From Chromobacterium sinusclupearum (GTDB lineage Bacteria; Pseudomonadota; Gammaproteobacteria; Burkholderiales; Chromobacteriaceae), in assembly GCF_002902845.1 (NCBI RefSeq), contig NZ_PPTF01000001.1, forward strand, positions 1 to 64,000: a stretch of DNA of 64,000 nucleotides, written 5' to 3'. A model generated the notes under the pieces. The model did no database searches and was not told the origin of the DNA. It saw only the letters and a list, made by a program, of their open reading frames with translations. Each line of letters starts with the position of its first letter. Position 1 is the first letter of the stretch. The position numbers and the translations under genes were made by a program. Positions 18,384-27,477 of this stretch are shown here, piece after piece.

Positions 18384-19607
18384 ATGGCGACGACGGCAAC
18401 AAAAAAAGCGAATCCGGGACATATCTGGGAGTGGGAGGGCAAGGACAAGACCGGCCGCGCCATCCGCGGCGAGGTGCGCGCCGAGTCGGAAAACGTCGCC
18501 AAGATGCAATTGCGCCGCCAGGGCATCAGCGTGGTGAAAATCCGCAAACGCCGCGCCGGTTTCGGCCGCAAGATCACGGAAAGAGACATTACCCTGTTCA
18601 CCCGCCAGCTGTGCACCATGATGCGCGCCGGCGTGCCGCTGCTGCAGGCTTTCGACATTGCCGCCAAGGGGCACAGCAACCCTGCGGTGACGCGCATGCT
18701 GCTGGAGGTGCGGGCCGACGTGGAGACGGGGATCTCGCTGGCGGAGGCATTCCGCAAGCGGCCGCTGCATTTCGACAAGCTGTTCTGCAATATCATCGCC
18801 GCGGGCGAAGCCGGCGGCGTGCTGGATTCGCTGCTGGACAAACTGGCCACCTATAAGGAAAAGGTGATGGCCATCAAGTCCAAGATCAAATCGGCGCTGA
18901 TTTATCCATCGGCCATCGTCGGCACCGCTTTCGTCATCACGGCGGTGATCATGATCTACGTGATTCCGGCGTTCAAGGACCTGTTTTCCAGTTTCGGCGC
19001 CAATCTGCCGGCGCCGACGCTGTTCGTGATCTGGCTGTCTGATTTGTTCGTCCGCTTCTGGTGGCTGATCTTCGGTTCCATTTTTGGCGGGCTGTTTGCT
19101 TTCTTCTATGCGTTCAAGCGCACGCCCAAACTGCAGGAGCAGATGGACCGCATCCTGCTGAAATTGCCAGTGATCGGCGACATCATCCGCAAAGCCACCA
19201 TCGCGCGCTGGGCGCGCACGCTGTCGACGCTGTTCACCGCCGGGGTGCCGCTGGTCGAGGCGCTGGACTCCGTCGGCGGGGCCGCCGGCAACCAGGTATA
19301 CGCGGAGGCGACGCGTCGCATCCAGGCCGACGTCAACACCGGCTCCAGCCTCAGCTTTTCCATGCAGCGAACCGATCTTTTCCCGAATATGGTGCTGCAG
19401 ATGACCGCCATCGGCGAGGAGTCCGGCTCGCTGGACCAGATGCTCGATAAAGTGGCCGATTTCTATGAAGAAGAGGTCGACAACGCGGTGGCGGCATTGT
19501 CCAGCCTGCTTGAACCCGCCATCATGGTGATTCTGGGGGTATTGATCGGGGGCTTGGTGATCGCGATGTACATGCCGATTTTCAAAATGGGTCAGGTGGT
19601 GGGTTGA
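18384..19607 (+). CDS. pilC: Type IV pilus inner membrane platform protein PilC
   Basis: 407 residues. Polytopic platform protein that couples PilB to pilin assembly. Two T2SSF repeats, each with a membrane segment (about 170-195 and 380-402) and a further hydrophobic region near 220-245; motif FTRQLCTMMRAGVPLLQAFD is typical of the first repeat. The start is ATG at 18384 with AAGGAAGG 8 bases upstream; a GTG directly before it is in frame. Its TGA shares an A with the pilD ATG, so translation is coupled. Confidence 0.96.
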   Translation: MATTATKKANPGHIWEWEGKDKTGRAIRGEVRAESENVAKMQLRRQGISVVKIRKRRAGFGRKITERDITLFTRQLCTMMRAGVPLLQAFDIAAKGHSNPAVTRMLLEVRADVETGISLAEAFRKRPLHFDKLFCNIIAAGEAGGVLDSLLDKLATYKEKVMAIKSKIKSALIYPSAIVGTAFVITAVIMIYVIPAFKDLFSSFGANLPAPTLFVIWLSDLFVRFWWLIFGSIFGGLFAFFYAFKRTPKLQEQMDRILLKLPVIGDIIRKATIARWARTLSTLFTAGVPLVEALDSVGGAAGNQVYAEATRRIQADVNTGSSLSFSMQRTDLFPNMVLQMTAIGEESGSLDQMLDKVADFYEEEVDNAVAALSSLLEPAIMVILGVLIGGLVIAMYMPIFKMGQVVG

Positions 19608-20527
19608 TGTTGCAGGATATGGCGTGGTTGCTGGCGACCCACCCGGCTTATCTGCTGGGTGTGGCCGTAGTGTTTGGGCTGATGGTGGGCAGTTTTCTGA
19701 ATGTGGTGATTCACCGCATGCCGCGGATGCTGGAGAACGAATTCCTGGCAGACAGCGTGGGCTATCTGGCCGAGTGCGACCGCTTTCCCGCATTGAAATT
19801 GGCGGCGCAAGGAACGATGGGGGAGCTGATGGAGGCTCAGGGCTATAATCTGTGGCGGCCCGCTTCGCATTGCCCATCGTGCGGCGCGGCAGTGCGGGCC
19901 TGGCAGAACATCCCGCTGTTGAGCTATGCGCTGCTGGGCGGCCGTTGCGCCGCTTGCCGCGCCGGCATCAGTTTGCGTTATCCCCTGGTGGAGTCGCTGT
20001 GCGGCGTCTTGTTTGGTTTTCTCGCCTGGAAACTGGGCTGGGGCTGGCCGCTGTTTGGCGCGATGGCGCTGACCGCCGCTTTGCTGGCTTTGACTTTCAT
20101 CGATCTCGATACCCAGCTGCTGCCTGACAGCCTGACGCTGCCGCTGTTGTGGGCCGGCCTGTTGTTCAATCTGCATGGCGGCATGGCGCCGCTGGCCGAC
20201 GCCGTGCTGGGTGCGGCTTGCGGCTACCTGGCGCTATGGCTGGTGTATCAGCTGTTCAAGCTGGCTACCGGCCGCGAGGGCATGGGGTATGGCGATTTCA
20301 AGCTGTTGGCGGCGCTGGGCGCCTGGCTAGGCTGGGGCATGCTGCCCTTGATTATTCTGTTGTCGTCGCTGGTCGGCGCGGTTTGCGGCCTGGCAATGAT
20401 GGCTGCCTCGCGCGTCGGCCGCGGCCAGCCGATTCCGTTTGGGCCCTATCTTGCCGCAGCCGGCTGGATCGCGCTGGTGTGGGGGCCGCAGATCGTCGAG
20501 GGGTATCTGGCATGGCTATCCCGGTAG
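19607..20527 (+). CDS. pilD: Prepilin peptidase / N-methyltransferase PilD
   Basis: 306 residues. Inner membrane aspartyl protease that cuts prepilin leader peptides after Gly and methylates the new N-terminus. The N-terminal cytoplasmic methylase domain has the two CxxC pairs (CPSC, CAAC at about 88-115). The protease domain has the catalytic aspartates in IDLDTQLLPD and GYGDFK (G-x-G-D motif). No other prepilin peptidase occurs in the window, so it is the likely processor of the T2SS pseudopilins GspG-K as well as of type IV pilins. Confidence 0.96.
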   Translation: MLQDMAWLLATHPAYLLGVAVVFGLMVGSFLNVVIHRMPRMLENEFLADSVGYLAECDRFPALKLAAQGTMGELMEAQGYNLWRPASHCPSCGAAVRAWQNIPLLSYALLGGRCAACRAGISLRYPLVESLCGVLFGFLAWKLGWGWPLFGAMALTAALLALTFIDLDTQLLPDSLTLPLLWAGLLFNLHGGMAPLADAVLGAACGYLALWLVYQLFKLATGREGMGYGDFKLLAALGAWLGWGMLPLIILLSSLVGAVCGLAMMAASRVGRGQPIPFGPYLAAAGWIALVWGPQIVEGYLAWLSR

Positions 20528-21126
20528 TGGGGCTGACTGGCGGCATCGGTTCCGGCAAGAGCGCGGCGGCGGACCGTTTTGCCGAGCTGGGCGTGCCGGT
20601 GATCGACACCGACCAGATCGCCCATCAGTTGACCGGCCCGGGCGGCGCGGCGATGGCGGCGATCGCGCAAGCGTTCGGCCCGCAGGCGCTGACAGCCGAT
20701 GGCGCCTTGGATCGTGCGGCGATGCGACAAAAAGTCTTCTCGAATCCCGATAGCAAGCATCAATTGGAAGCGATTCTGCATCCGGCCATCTATGACGAAA
20801 GTGTGCGCAGGCTGCTGGCGGCGCAGGGTGAGTACGCGGTGCTGGTGGTGCCGCTGCTGTTTGAAAATGAGCGCTATCTGCCACTCTTGGCGCGCACGCT
20901 GGTGGTGGATTGCGACGAGCATACCCAGATTGAGCGGGTTATGCGGCGCAATGGTTTTGCCGAACCGGCGGTGCGGGCGATCATGGCGGCGCAGTTGCCG
21001 CGGGAGGAGAGGCTGCGCCGCGCGGACGATGTCATCGACAATAACAGCGGCTTGGCAGAATTGAGGCTTCAAGTTGATGCCAAACACGGTTATTATCTGG
21101 CAAATCTTGTCAATGCAATGTTTTGA
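20512..21126 (+). CDS. coaE: Dephospho-CoA kinase
   Basis: Last step of coenzyme A synthesis: phosphorylates the 3'-OH of dephospho-CoA with ATP. 204 residues from the ATG at 20512, which overlaps the end of pilD by 16 bases; a longer in-frame reading inside pilD is a shadow. P-loop GGIGSGKS (residues 10-17), DTDQIAHQL and the LFE(N)ERYLP region are family hallmarks. Confidence 0.96.
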   Translation: MAIPVVGLTGGIGSGKSAAADRFAELGVPVIDTDQIAHQLTGPGGAAMAAIAQAFGPQALTADGALDRAAMRQKVFSNPDSKHQLEAILHPAIYDESVRRLLAAQGEYAVLVVPLLFENERYLPLLARTLVVDCDEHTQIERVMRRNGFAEPAVRAIMAAQLPREERLRRADDVIDNNSGLAELRLQVDAKHGYYLANLVNAMF

Positions 21127-21162
21127 GGCTTGATGCAAGCCGTGGAGAAGGGCAGATCTGCC

Positions 21163-21921
21163 GTGATCAGTTTTGAATTTCCTGTCACCGAGCGCACCCG
21201 TATTCTGCTGCGTCTGGAATATCTGTACGGGCGGCTGGCCTACTTCGTCGGCAAGGATCATCCCCATGACCATCATGCCGCACTGCTGGTTCTGTTTGAA
21301 CTGATGGAAACCGCTTCGCGCGCAGACCTGAAGGCCGATCTCTTGCAGGAGCTGGAGCGGCAGAAGCAGATGCTGGAGGCCTTGCGCGAGAATCCGAATG
21401 TGGCCGAAGAGACGCTGGAAGGCGTGCTGGAGGAGATCGAGCGCGCGTCCGGCAAGTTGCTGGCCTTGACCGGCAAGTTTGGCCAGAACTTGCGCGAAAA
21501 CGAGTGGCTGATGGCGATCAAGCAGCGCGCCGGCATCCCCGGCGGCACCTGCCAGTTCGATCTGCCTTCTTATCATTTGTGGCAGCAGAAGCCGGCCGAG
21601 GAGCGTCGCCATGACATGCTGCGCTGGTCCGCGCCGCTGATGCCGACGGCCGACGCGTCCGACATCCTGTTGCGGCTGCTGCGGGACAGCGGCAAGACGC
21701 ATCATTATGTGGCGCGCCGCGGCGCGTTCCAGCAGATGTCAGGCGGCAAGGTGGTGCAGCTGATCCGCGTCGCCTACGACGACACGCTGGCGCTGCTGCC
21801 GGAATTGTCCGCCAATAAATACGCGCTCAACATCCGTTTCGTCGGCGCGGTGACCGGCGAGGCCCGGCCCCGCCAGACCGAGCAGGATGTCGAGTTTTAT
21901 CTGACCAATTGCAAGTTCTGA
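21163..21921 (+). CDS. zapD: Cell division protein ZapD (DUF1342)
   Basis: Cytosolic dimer that bundles FtsZ filaments and helps stabilise the Z ring. The GTG start at 21163 ([18 protein letters not shown]) is chosen because ZapD proteins begin M-I-x-(F/Y)-E-x-P and GAGAAGGG lies upstream; an ATG at 21133 would add 10 residues. 252 residues. The coiled helical N-half and beta-rich C-half ([16 protein letters not shown]) match the family. It lies in the coaE-zapD-yacG order common in proteobacteria. Confidence 0.92.
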   Translation: MISFEFPVTERTRILLRLEYLYGRLAYFVGKDHPHDHHAALLVLFELMETASRADLKADLLQELERQKQMLEALRENPNVAEETLEGVLEEIERASGKLLALTGKFGQNLRENEWLMAIKQRAGIPGGTCQFDLPSYHLWQQKPAEERRHDMLRWSAPLMPTADASDILLRLLRDSGKTHHYVARRGAFQQMSGGKVVQLIRVAYDDTLALLPELSANKYALNIRFVGAVTGEARPRQTEQDVEFYLTNCKF

Positions 21922-21926
21922 GTTTC

Positions 21927-22121
21927 ATGGCTGAATCCATCCGTATTGTCGCCTGCCCCACCTGCCGCGCCGAAGTGCGCTGGGAGGCGCAGAGCCGTTA
22001 CCGCCCATTTTGCAGCGAGCGCTGCCGTTTGATCGACCTGGGGCAGTGGGCCAGCGAGAATTATCGCGTGCCGGCAGAAGAGGAGACGCCGCCGGGCGAG
22101 TTGCCGCCGGCCGCGCACTGA
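21927..22121 (+). CDS. yacG: DNA gyrase inhibitor / zinc-binding protein YacG
   Basis: 64 residues. A small zinc-ribbon protein reported in E. coli to bind GyrB and inhibit gyrase. Four Cys ligands: CPTC (about 10-13) and CSERC (about 29-33), followed by [16 protein letters not shown], the most conserved stretch. It starts 5 bases after zapD, ending the pilB operon before a terminator. Confidence 0.93.
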   Translation: MAESIRIVACPTCRAEVRWEAQSRYRPFCSERCRLIDLGQWASENYRVPAEEETPPGELPPAAH

Positions 22122-22140
22122 GCGCCGCCAGGCCTTACGC

Positions 22141-22176
22141 AAAAAAAACCGCCAGGACTCGACCTGGCGGTTTTGC
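22141..22176. terminator. Bidirectional terminator between yacG and amiC
   Basis: 10-bp stem AACCGCCAGG/CCTGGCGGTT (22147-22156, 22163-22172) with A-run on the left and T-run on the right, serving both convergent genes. Confidence 0.88.
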
Positions 22177-22190
22177 TTTGGGGCAGGCGA

Positions 22191-23432
22191 TCAGGCGCGG
22201 GCGGCCAGCGCGGCGCCGGAGGCGAAATAGTTTTTCACGCCGCTGAAGATGGCATTGGCCATCTGTTGCTGGAACTCGGCGGTGATCAGCCGCTGTTCCT
22301 CTTCCGGGTTGGAAATGAAAGCCGTTTCCACCAGGATGGACGGGATGTCCGGCGCCTTCAGCACGGCGAAGCCGGCTTGCTCCACCGCGTTCTTGTGCAG
22401 CTTGTTCAGGCCGCCGAGCTGGCCGAGCACCGTCTTGCCCAGTTTCAGACTGTCGTTGATGGTGGCGGTTTGGGTCAGGTCCAGCAGGGTATGCGCCAGA
22501 TATTTGTCCTTGCTGCCGATCTTGACGCCGCCTATCAGGTCAGAGTCGTTCTGCGTCTGCGCCAGCGCCTTGGCGAAGGCGCTGGTGGCGCCTTTTTCCG
22601 ACAGCGCGAACACCGAGGAGCCGCGTGCGGCGCGGTTGGGCGCGGCGTCGGCGTGGATGGAGACAAACAGGTCGGCATTCAGCTTCCTGGCCTTGGCCAC
22701 GCGCACGCCCAGCGGGATGAACACGTCGTCGCTGCGCGTCATATAGGCCTTCATATTCGGCTCGGCGTCGATCAATTGCTTCAGCTGATGGCCGATCTTC
22801 AGCACCACGTCCTTCTCGCGGTTGCCCTGCAGGCCTATGGCGCCGGGGTCCTCGCCGCCGTGGCCCGGATCCAGCATCACGACGATGGGGCGGTCGCTGT
22901 TCTTGGACTTGGGCTTGATCTGCGTCGGCGGCTGCTCCAGTTTGCCCTTGTTGTAATCCTGCAAGAGCGCCAATAGCGGATCATCCTGCACGCCACTGGC
23001 CGGATACAGGTCCACCACCAGTCTATGCTTGTATTCCGCTACCGGGGCCAGCGTGAAAGCCTGCGGCTTGACGTCGGTCTTCAGTTCCAGCACCAGCCGC
23101 ACCGTATCCGGGTCGAACTGGCCGGCGCGGGCGTTGGCGATGAATGGGTCGGCCTTGGTGATCTGGCCGCTGATGTCCTTCAGCACTCCGTTCAACTGCA
23201 CGCCCTGCAGATCGATGACCAGCCGGCTTGGATTGGCCAGGGTGAACTGCTTGTACTGGATGGCGCTGCCGGATTCCAGCGTGATGCGGGTGTAAGTGCT
23301 CGAAGGCCAGATGCGCAGGGCGACGATCTGGTTGTCGGCTGCCAGCCCCGTACGGCTGACGGCAAGCAGAAAGGTAGCGGCCGCGGCGCCTAGCAATGCG
23401 CGGCGGTTTGGGTCGAAAGTCGAATCAGGCAT
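22191..23432 (-). CDS. amiC: N-acetylmuramoyl-L-alanine amidase AmiC
   Basis: Periplasmic zinc amidase that cuts the peptide stem from peptidoglycan to split daughter cells. 413 residues from the ATG at 23432. The signal has a twin arginine ([15 protein letters not shown]), as in E. coli AmiC exported by Tat. An AMIN septal-targeting domain (about 35-140) is followed by Amidase_3 with zinc ligands and catalytic residues in [27 protein letters not shown] and [12 protein letters not shown]. Its start overlaps the 3' end of tsaE by 43 bases. Confidence 0.95.
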   Translation of the reverse strand: MPDSTFDPNRRALLGAAAATFLLAVSRTGLAADNQIVALRIWPSSTYTRITLESGSAIQYKQFTLANPSRLVIDLQGVQLNGVLKDISGQITKADPFIANARAGQFDPDTVRLVLELKTDVKPQAFTLAPVAEYKHRLVVDLYPASGVQDDPLLALLQDYNKGKLEQPPTQIKPKSKNSDRPIVVMLDPGHGGEDPGAIGLQGNREKDVVLKIGHQLKQLIDAEPNMKAYMTRSDDVFIPLGVRVAKARKLNADLFVSIHADAAPNRAARGSSVFALSEKGATSAFAKALAQTQNDSDLIGGVKIGSKDKYLAHTLLDLTQTATINDSLKLGKTVLGQLGGLNKLHKNAVEQAGFAVLKAPDIPSILVETAFISNPEEEQRLITAEFQQQMANAIFSGVKNYFASGAALAARA

Positions 23433-23884
23433 GACTGTCCGGTTGGTGTCTGAGCTTGGAATTGGTAAGTGCGACCCTCGCCGGCGACGGCAAGTTCCAG
23501 CACGATGTCGGCTGCGGGCAACAGATCGTCGGCTTTGTCTGGCCACTCCACCAGGCATAGGCTATCGGGACCGAAATATTCGCTGAAGCCGGCGTCGTTC
23601 CACTCTTCCGGGTCAGCGAAGCGGTAAAGGTCAAAATGATGGACACTATATTCGGACAGCGGATAGCTTTCCACCAGCGTATAGGTGGGACTTTTCACCT
23701 TGCCCTGGTGCCCGAGCGCGGCCAGCAGGCCGCGGGTAAACGTGGTCTTGCCGGCGCCAAGGTCGCCCTGCAGGTGGACGGTGAGGCCGGGGCGGGCCGC
23801 GGCGGCGAAAGCGGCGCCCAGCATCAGCGTGGCGCGTTCGTCCGGCAGGCTGCCGGCCACAACGCTGGTATCATCCATCGCCAT
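23390..23884 (-). CDS. tsaE: tRNA t6A37 threonylcarbamoyladenosine synthesis ATPase TsaE
   Basis: ATPase partner of TsaB/TsaD in making t6A at position 37 of ANN-decoding tRNAs. 164 residues with Walker A GDLGAGKT (about 40-47), [16 protein letters not shown] and LVEWPDK, all family hallmarks. An alternative start two codons in (23878) is possible. The first start codon overlaps the queG start codon on the other strand (CATG), so the promoters of both genes must extend into each other's coding sequence. Confidence 0.94.
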   Translation of the reverse strand: MAMDDTSVVAGSLPDERATLMLGAAFAAAARPGLTVHLQGDLGAGKTTFTRGLLAALGHQGKVKSPTYTLVESYPLSEYSVHHFDLYRFADPEEWNDAGFSEYFGPDSLCLVEWPDKADDLLPAADIVLELAVAGEGRTYQFQAQTPTGQSCLIRLSTQTAAHC

Positions 23885-24965
23885 GACTGAGAATCCTCCT
23901 CAAAAACCGGATTATCCCGAATTGTCGCGCCAAATCAAAGCCTGGGCGCGCGAAGCCGGCTTTGCCGATGCCCGGATCACCCGCGCGGCGCTGCCGCCAG
24001 AGGCCGAGCGCGAACTAGAGGCCTGGCTGGCGGCCGGCTACCACGGCGAGATGGACTACATGGCCCGCCACGGCGCCTTGCGGGTTCGTCCCGCCGAGCT
24101 GGTGCCGGGCACCTTGTCCGTCATCTCGCTGCGCATGAACTACTGGCCGGAGGCGAAGCCGGCCGAACAGGTGCTGGCTGATCCATCGCTCGCCTATTTG
24201 TCGCGTTACGCGCTGGGCCGCGACTACCACAAGGTGCTGCGCAACCGCTTGCAAAAGCTTGCCGAGCGCATCGAAGGCGCTATCGGCGCCTTCGGCTACC
24301 GCGTATTCACCGACAGCGCGCCGCTGGCCGAAGTGGCGCTGGCGGCGCAGGCCGGCTTGGGTTGGCGCGGCAAGCACACATTATTATTGACCAAGAAGCA
24401 GGGGTCGCTGTTTTTCCTGGGCGAAATCCTGACCGATCTGCCGCTGCCGCCGGACGAGGCGGAGGATGGGCATTGCGGTCGTTGCACTCGTTGCCTGGAT
24501 GTCTGTCCCACCGGCGCCATTGTCGAACCGTACAAGGTGGATGCGCGGCGCTGCATTTCCTACCTGACTATAGAACTGAAAGGCGCGATTCCGCATGAAT
24601 TGCGTCCGCTGATCGGCAACCGGGTGTATGGCTGCGACGATTGCCAGCTGTTCTGTCCGTGGAATCGTTTCGGAGCTTTATCAGAAGAGTCTGATTTTGC
24701 GGTGCGTCATGGTTTGGATCGCGCCAGTCTGGTAGAACTGTTCGACTGGAGCGCGGAGGCGTTCCGCGAGCGGATGGCCGGCAGCCCGATCTACCGCATC
24801 GGTTATCACAAGTGGCTGTCGAATCTGGCGGTCGGGCTGGGCAATGCGCCCACCAGCCCCGAAATCATCGCCGCCTTGCAGCGGCGTCTGGATTTCCCCG
24901 ACGAGTTGGTGGCCGAGCCGGTGCGCTGGGCCCTGGCTCGGCATGGTGTCAGTTCTGGCGATTAG
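23883..24965 (+). CDS. queG: Epoxyqueuosine reductase QueG
   Basis: Cobalamin- and 4Fe-4S-dependent enzyme that reduces epoxyqueuosine to queuosine in tRNA. 360 residues. Two ferredoxin-type cluster motifs are visible: CGRCTRCLDVCPTGA (about 200-215) and CDDCQLFCPWNR (about 250-261). The DUF1730-like N-domain and a C-terminal HEAT-like tail (GNAPTSPEIIAALQRRL) match the family. Its TAG overlaps the convergent MaoC stop by 2 bases. Confidence 0.95.
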   Translation: MTENPPQKPDYPELSRQIKAWAREAGFADARITRAALPPEAERELEAWLAAGYHGEMDYMARHGALRVRPAELVPGTLSVISLRMNYWPEAKPAEQVLADPSLAYLSRYALGRDYHKVLRNRLQKLAERIEGAIGAFGYRVFTDSAPLAEVALAAQAGLGWRGKHTLLLTKKQGSLFFLGEILTDLPLPPDEAEDGHCGRCTRCLDVCPTGAIVEPYKVDARRCISYLTIELKGAIPHELRPLIGNRVYGCDDCQLFCPWNRFGALSEESDFAVRHGLDRASLVELFDWSAEAFRERMAGSPIYRIGYHKWLSNLAVGLGNAPTSPEIIAALQRRLDFPDELVAEPVRWALARHGVSSGD

Positions 24966-25378
24966 CCGCGCGAAGGCGCAATCACCAAGGATTCGCCTTC
25001 CAGCACCACATGATCGCCAACGCGGCATTCGGTGGTCAGCCGCACCCGTTTCTTTTCCGGGATCAATTCCGCGACGGTGACGCGGGTGATCACGGTCTGT
25101 CCGATGCGGACCGGCGCCTTGAAACGGGTGGACTGCGACAGGTAGATGGTGCCGTAGCCGGGTAGGCGGGTGCCGATCACGCCGGAGATCAGGCTGGCGG
25201 TCAGCATGCCGTGGGCGATGCGGGTCTCGAACGGCGTGGACGCCGCGTAAATCTGATCCAGATGCACGGGATTGTTGTCGCCGCTGACGGCGGAGAACAA
25301 CAGCACGTCGGCCTCGGTGACGGTTTTGCCGGATTCGGCGCTTTGTCCCACGACGAGGTCTTCGAAATAGACGGTCAT
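24962..25378 (-). CDS. MaoC-like (R)-specific enoyl-CoA hydratase
   Basis: 138 residues, a single hot-dog domain. The hydratase-2 motif SGDNNPVH (about 32-39, catalytic Asp and His) and AHGML(T) are present, as in PhaJ-type hydratases that turn trans-2-enoyl-CoA into (R)-3-hydroxyacyl-CoA. The start at 25378 (MTVYFEDLVVG) fits the family; the 59 upstream codons in frame do not. It is divergent from etfBA, so both could share the PsrA-like site at 25525. Confidence 0.88.
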   Translation of the reverse strand: MTVYFEDLVVGQSAESGKTVTEADVLLFSAVSGDNNPVHLDQIYAASTPFETRIAHGMLTASLISGVIGTRLPGYGTIYLSQSTRFKAPVRIGQTVITRVTVAELIPEKKRVRLTTECRVGDHVVLEGESLVIAPSRG

Positions 25379-25524
25379 GACAGCTCCACGGTTTATGACA
25401 AGGAAATGCTGCAATGCACAGCCGCATTGTGACAGCTTCGCCTTGAAATGCAAACCCGCGGGAAATGACGTACTATCGACGCCGAGTTGCATTTTCACCA
25501 CGCTTGGGGTGTCGGCATACAAAC

Positions 25525-25538
25525 CAAACGCTCGTTTG
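25525..25538. promoter_or_regulatory. PsrA-like TetR-family operator upstream of etfBA
   Basis: CAAAC-GCTC-GTTTG is a perfect dyad that fits the (C/G)AAAC-N2-4-GTTT(G/C) consensus described for PsrA, a TetR-family repressor released by long-chain fatty acids. It lies 102 bases before etfB and 147 bases before the divergent MaoC gene. The regulator itself is not in the window, and the match is by eye. Confidence 0.5.
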
Positions 25539-25639
25539 AAATTTGCTTGGGGCATAATCAGACTCAGCTGGCCGTTCGTTGCCTTCCGCGTTTTCGGGCC
25601 TGAACCGGTCCTAACCCAACAGATGTTTGCTGGAGGAAT

Positions 25640-26389
25640 ATGAAAGTTCTAGTCGCAGTGAAGCGCGTTGTTGATTACAACGTGAAAGTCCGCGTCAAAG
25701 CCGACGGCAGCGACGTTGATATCGCCAACGTCAAGATGTCGATGAACCCGTTCGACGAAATCGCCGTCGAAGAAGCCGTGCGTCTGAAAGAAGCCGGCAA
25801 GGCGACCGAAATCGTCGTCGTGTCCATGGGCGTGAAGCAGTGCGAGGAAACCCTGCGCACGGCGCTGGCGATGGGCGCCGACCGCGCCATCCTGGTGGAA
25901 AGCGAAGCCGAGCTGCAGCCCTTGGCCGTGGCCAAGCTGCTGAAGGCCGTGGTAGAGAAGGAACAGCCGCAGCTGGTGATCCTGGGCAAGCAGGCGATCG
26001 ACGACGACGCCAATCAGGCTGGCCAGATGACCGCGGCGCTGCTGGGCTGGGCCCAAGGCACCTTCGCTTCCAAGGTTGACCTGTCCGCCGAGACCGCGGA
26101 CGTGGTGCGCGAGATCGACGGCGGCCTGGAAACCGTCAAGCTGCGTCTGCCGGCCGTAGTGACCGCCGACCTGCGCCTGAACGAGCCGCGCTTCATCAAG
26201 CTGCCGAACATCATGGCCGCCAAGAAAAAGCCGCTGGACAAGACGACCCCTGCCGATCTGTCCGTCGACGTGGCTCCGCGCCTGAAGACGCTGAAAGTGG
26301 CCGAGCCGGCCAAGCGTTCCGCCGGCGTCAAGGTGGCCAGTGCCGCCGAGCTGGTCGCCAAACTCAAGAACGAAGCAAAGGTGCTGTAA
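25640..26389 (+). CDS. etfB: Electron transfer flavoprotein beta subunit
   Basis: 249 residues. Partner of EtfA; together they take electrons from acyl-CoA dehydrogenases and pass them to ETF-ubiquinone oxidoreductase. It starts [19 protein letters not shown] after a strong GGAGGAAT site. The AMP-binding region ([10 protein letters not shown]), [20 protein letters not shown] and the recognition-loop Leu region match the family (motifs quoted in part). etfA follows after 3 bases. Confidence 0.97.
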   Translation: MKVLVAVKRVVDYNVKVRVKADGSDVDIANVKMSMNPFDEIAVEEAVRLKEAGKATEIVVVSMGVKQCEETLRTALAMGADRAILVESEAELQPLAVAKLLKAVVEKEQPQLVILGKQAIDDDANQAGQMTAALLGWAQGTFASKVDLSAETADVVREIDGGLETVKLRLPAVVTADLRLNEPRFIKLPNIMAAKKKPLDKTTPADLSVDVAPRLKTLKVAEPAKRSAGVKVASAAELVAKLKNEAKVL

Positions 26390-26392
26390 GAC

Positions 26393-27325
26393 ATGGCTAT
26401 TCTCGTTATCGCTGAACACGACAACCAGAGCCTGAAAGCAGGCACCCTGAATACCGTCACCGCCGCCGCCAAGTTGGGCGAAGTGCACGTGCTGGTGGCC
26501 GGCCACAACGCCGCCGGCGCCGCCGATGCCGCCAAGAGCCTGGCCGGCGTGTCCAAGGTGCTGTTGGCCGACGCCGCCCAATACGCCCATGGCCTGGCAG
26601 AAAACCTGTCCTCGCTGGTGGTGGGCCTGGCCAAGGCTTACAGCCACGTGCTGGCCCCGGCCTCGTCCTTCGGCAAGAACTTGCTGCCGCGCGTCGCCGC
26701 CTTGCTGGACGTGGCGCAGATTTCCGAAATCACCGCCATTGAATCGGCCGACACTTTTGTCCGTCCGATCTACGCCGGCAACGTGATGGCGACCGTGCAA
26801 TCGATAGACCCGATCAAGGTGATCACCGTGCGTACCACCGCTTTCGACGCGGCGGGCCAGGGTGGCGCCGCTGTGGTGGAAAGCATCGCCGCCGGCGCAG
26901 AGAGCCAGGTGTCGGTGTTTGTCGGCCAGGAACTGACCAAGTCCGACCGTCCGGAACTGGGTTCGGCCAAGGTCATCGTATCCGGCGGCCGCGCCTTGGG
27001 TTCGGAAGAACAGTTCAAAGCGGTGATCGAGCCCTTGGCTGACAAGCTGGCCGCCGCTGTGGGCGCGTCCCGCGCCGCTGTGGACGCCGGCTACGCGCCG
27101 AACGACTACCAGGTTGGGCAGACCGGCAAGGTGGTGGCCCCGCAGCTGTACATCGCCGTCGGGATTTCCGGCGCGATCCAGCACCTGGCCGGCATGAAGG
27201 ACTCCAAGGTCATCGTCGCCATCAACAAGGATGAAGAGGCGCCTATCTTCCAGGTGGCCGATTACGGCATCGTGGGCGATCTGTTCACCGTGGTGCCGGA
27301 ACTGATGGCCGAACTGTCGAAATAA
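26393..27325 (+). CDS. etfA: Electron transfer flavoprotein alpha subunit
   Basis: 310 residues. Carries the FAD that shuttles electrons from acyl-CoA dehydrogenases to the quinone pool. The C-terminal FAD domain is clear: [32 protein letters not shown] and [14 protein letters not shown], ending with the IVGDLF stretch. Starts [11 protein letters not shown], directly after etfB. Confidence 0.97.
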   Translation: MAILVIAEHDNQSLKAGTLNTVTAAAKLGEVHVLVAGHNAAGAADAAKSLAGVSKVLLADAAQYAHGLAENLSSLVVGLAKAYSHVLAPASSFGKNLLPRVAALLDVAQISEITAIESADTFVRPIYAGNVMATVQSIDPIKVITVRTTAFDAAGQGGAAVVESIAAGAESQVSVFVGQELTKSDRPELGSAKVIVSGGRALGSEEQFKAVIEPLADKLAAAVGASRAAVDAGYAPNDYQVGQTGKVVAPQLYIAVGISGAIQHLAGMKDSKVIVAINKDEEAPIFQVADYGIVGDLFTVVPELMAELSK

Positions 27326-27397
27326 GCGGCAGCCGGGGGCGGTCGCACGCGCCCCCGACCGAGCAGGCAGCATAGCCGCCGGAACAAACAACAGCAG

Positions 27398-27429
27398 CCG
27401 GCGCCCAAGATTTGAGCGCCGGTTTTTTT
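27398..27429 (+). terminator. Intrinsic terminator after etfA
   Basis: CCGGCGC (27398-27404) with GCGCCGG (27416-27422), then seven T. A second hairpin without a T-run (CGGGGGCG/CGCCCCCG, 27334-27357) lies just after the etfA stop. The acyl-CoA dehydrogenase gene begins 48 bases later, so it is read by read-through or from its own promoter. Confidence 0.85.
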
Positions 27430-27477
27430 ACGGTCCGCCTTGGCGGCCCAACGCGAGAGAAACAGAGGAGAAGCGCG

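Noticed and set aside
20149-20511. A 121-codon N-terminal extension of CoaE
   Set aside because: It is a frame-shifted shadow of pilD. CoaE proteins begin a few residues before GGIGSGKS, as at 20512.
25378-25555. A 59-codon N-terminal extension of the MaoC hydratase
   Set aside because: It has no family similarity and covers the intergenic control region including the PsrA-like site; the hot-dog domain is complete without it.
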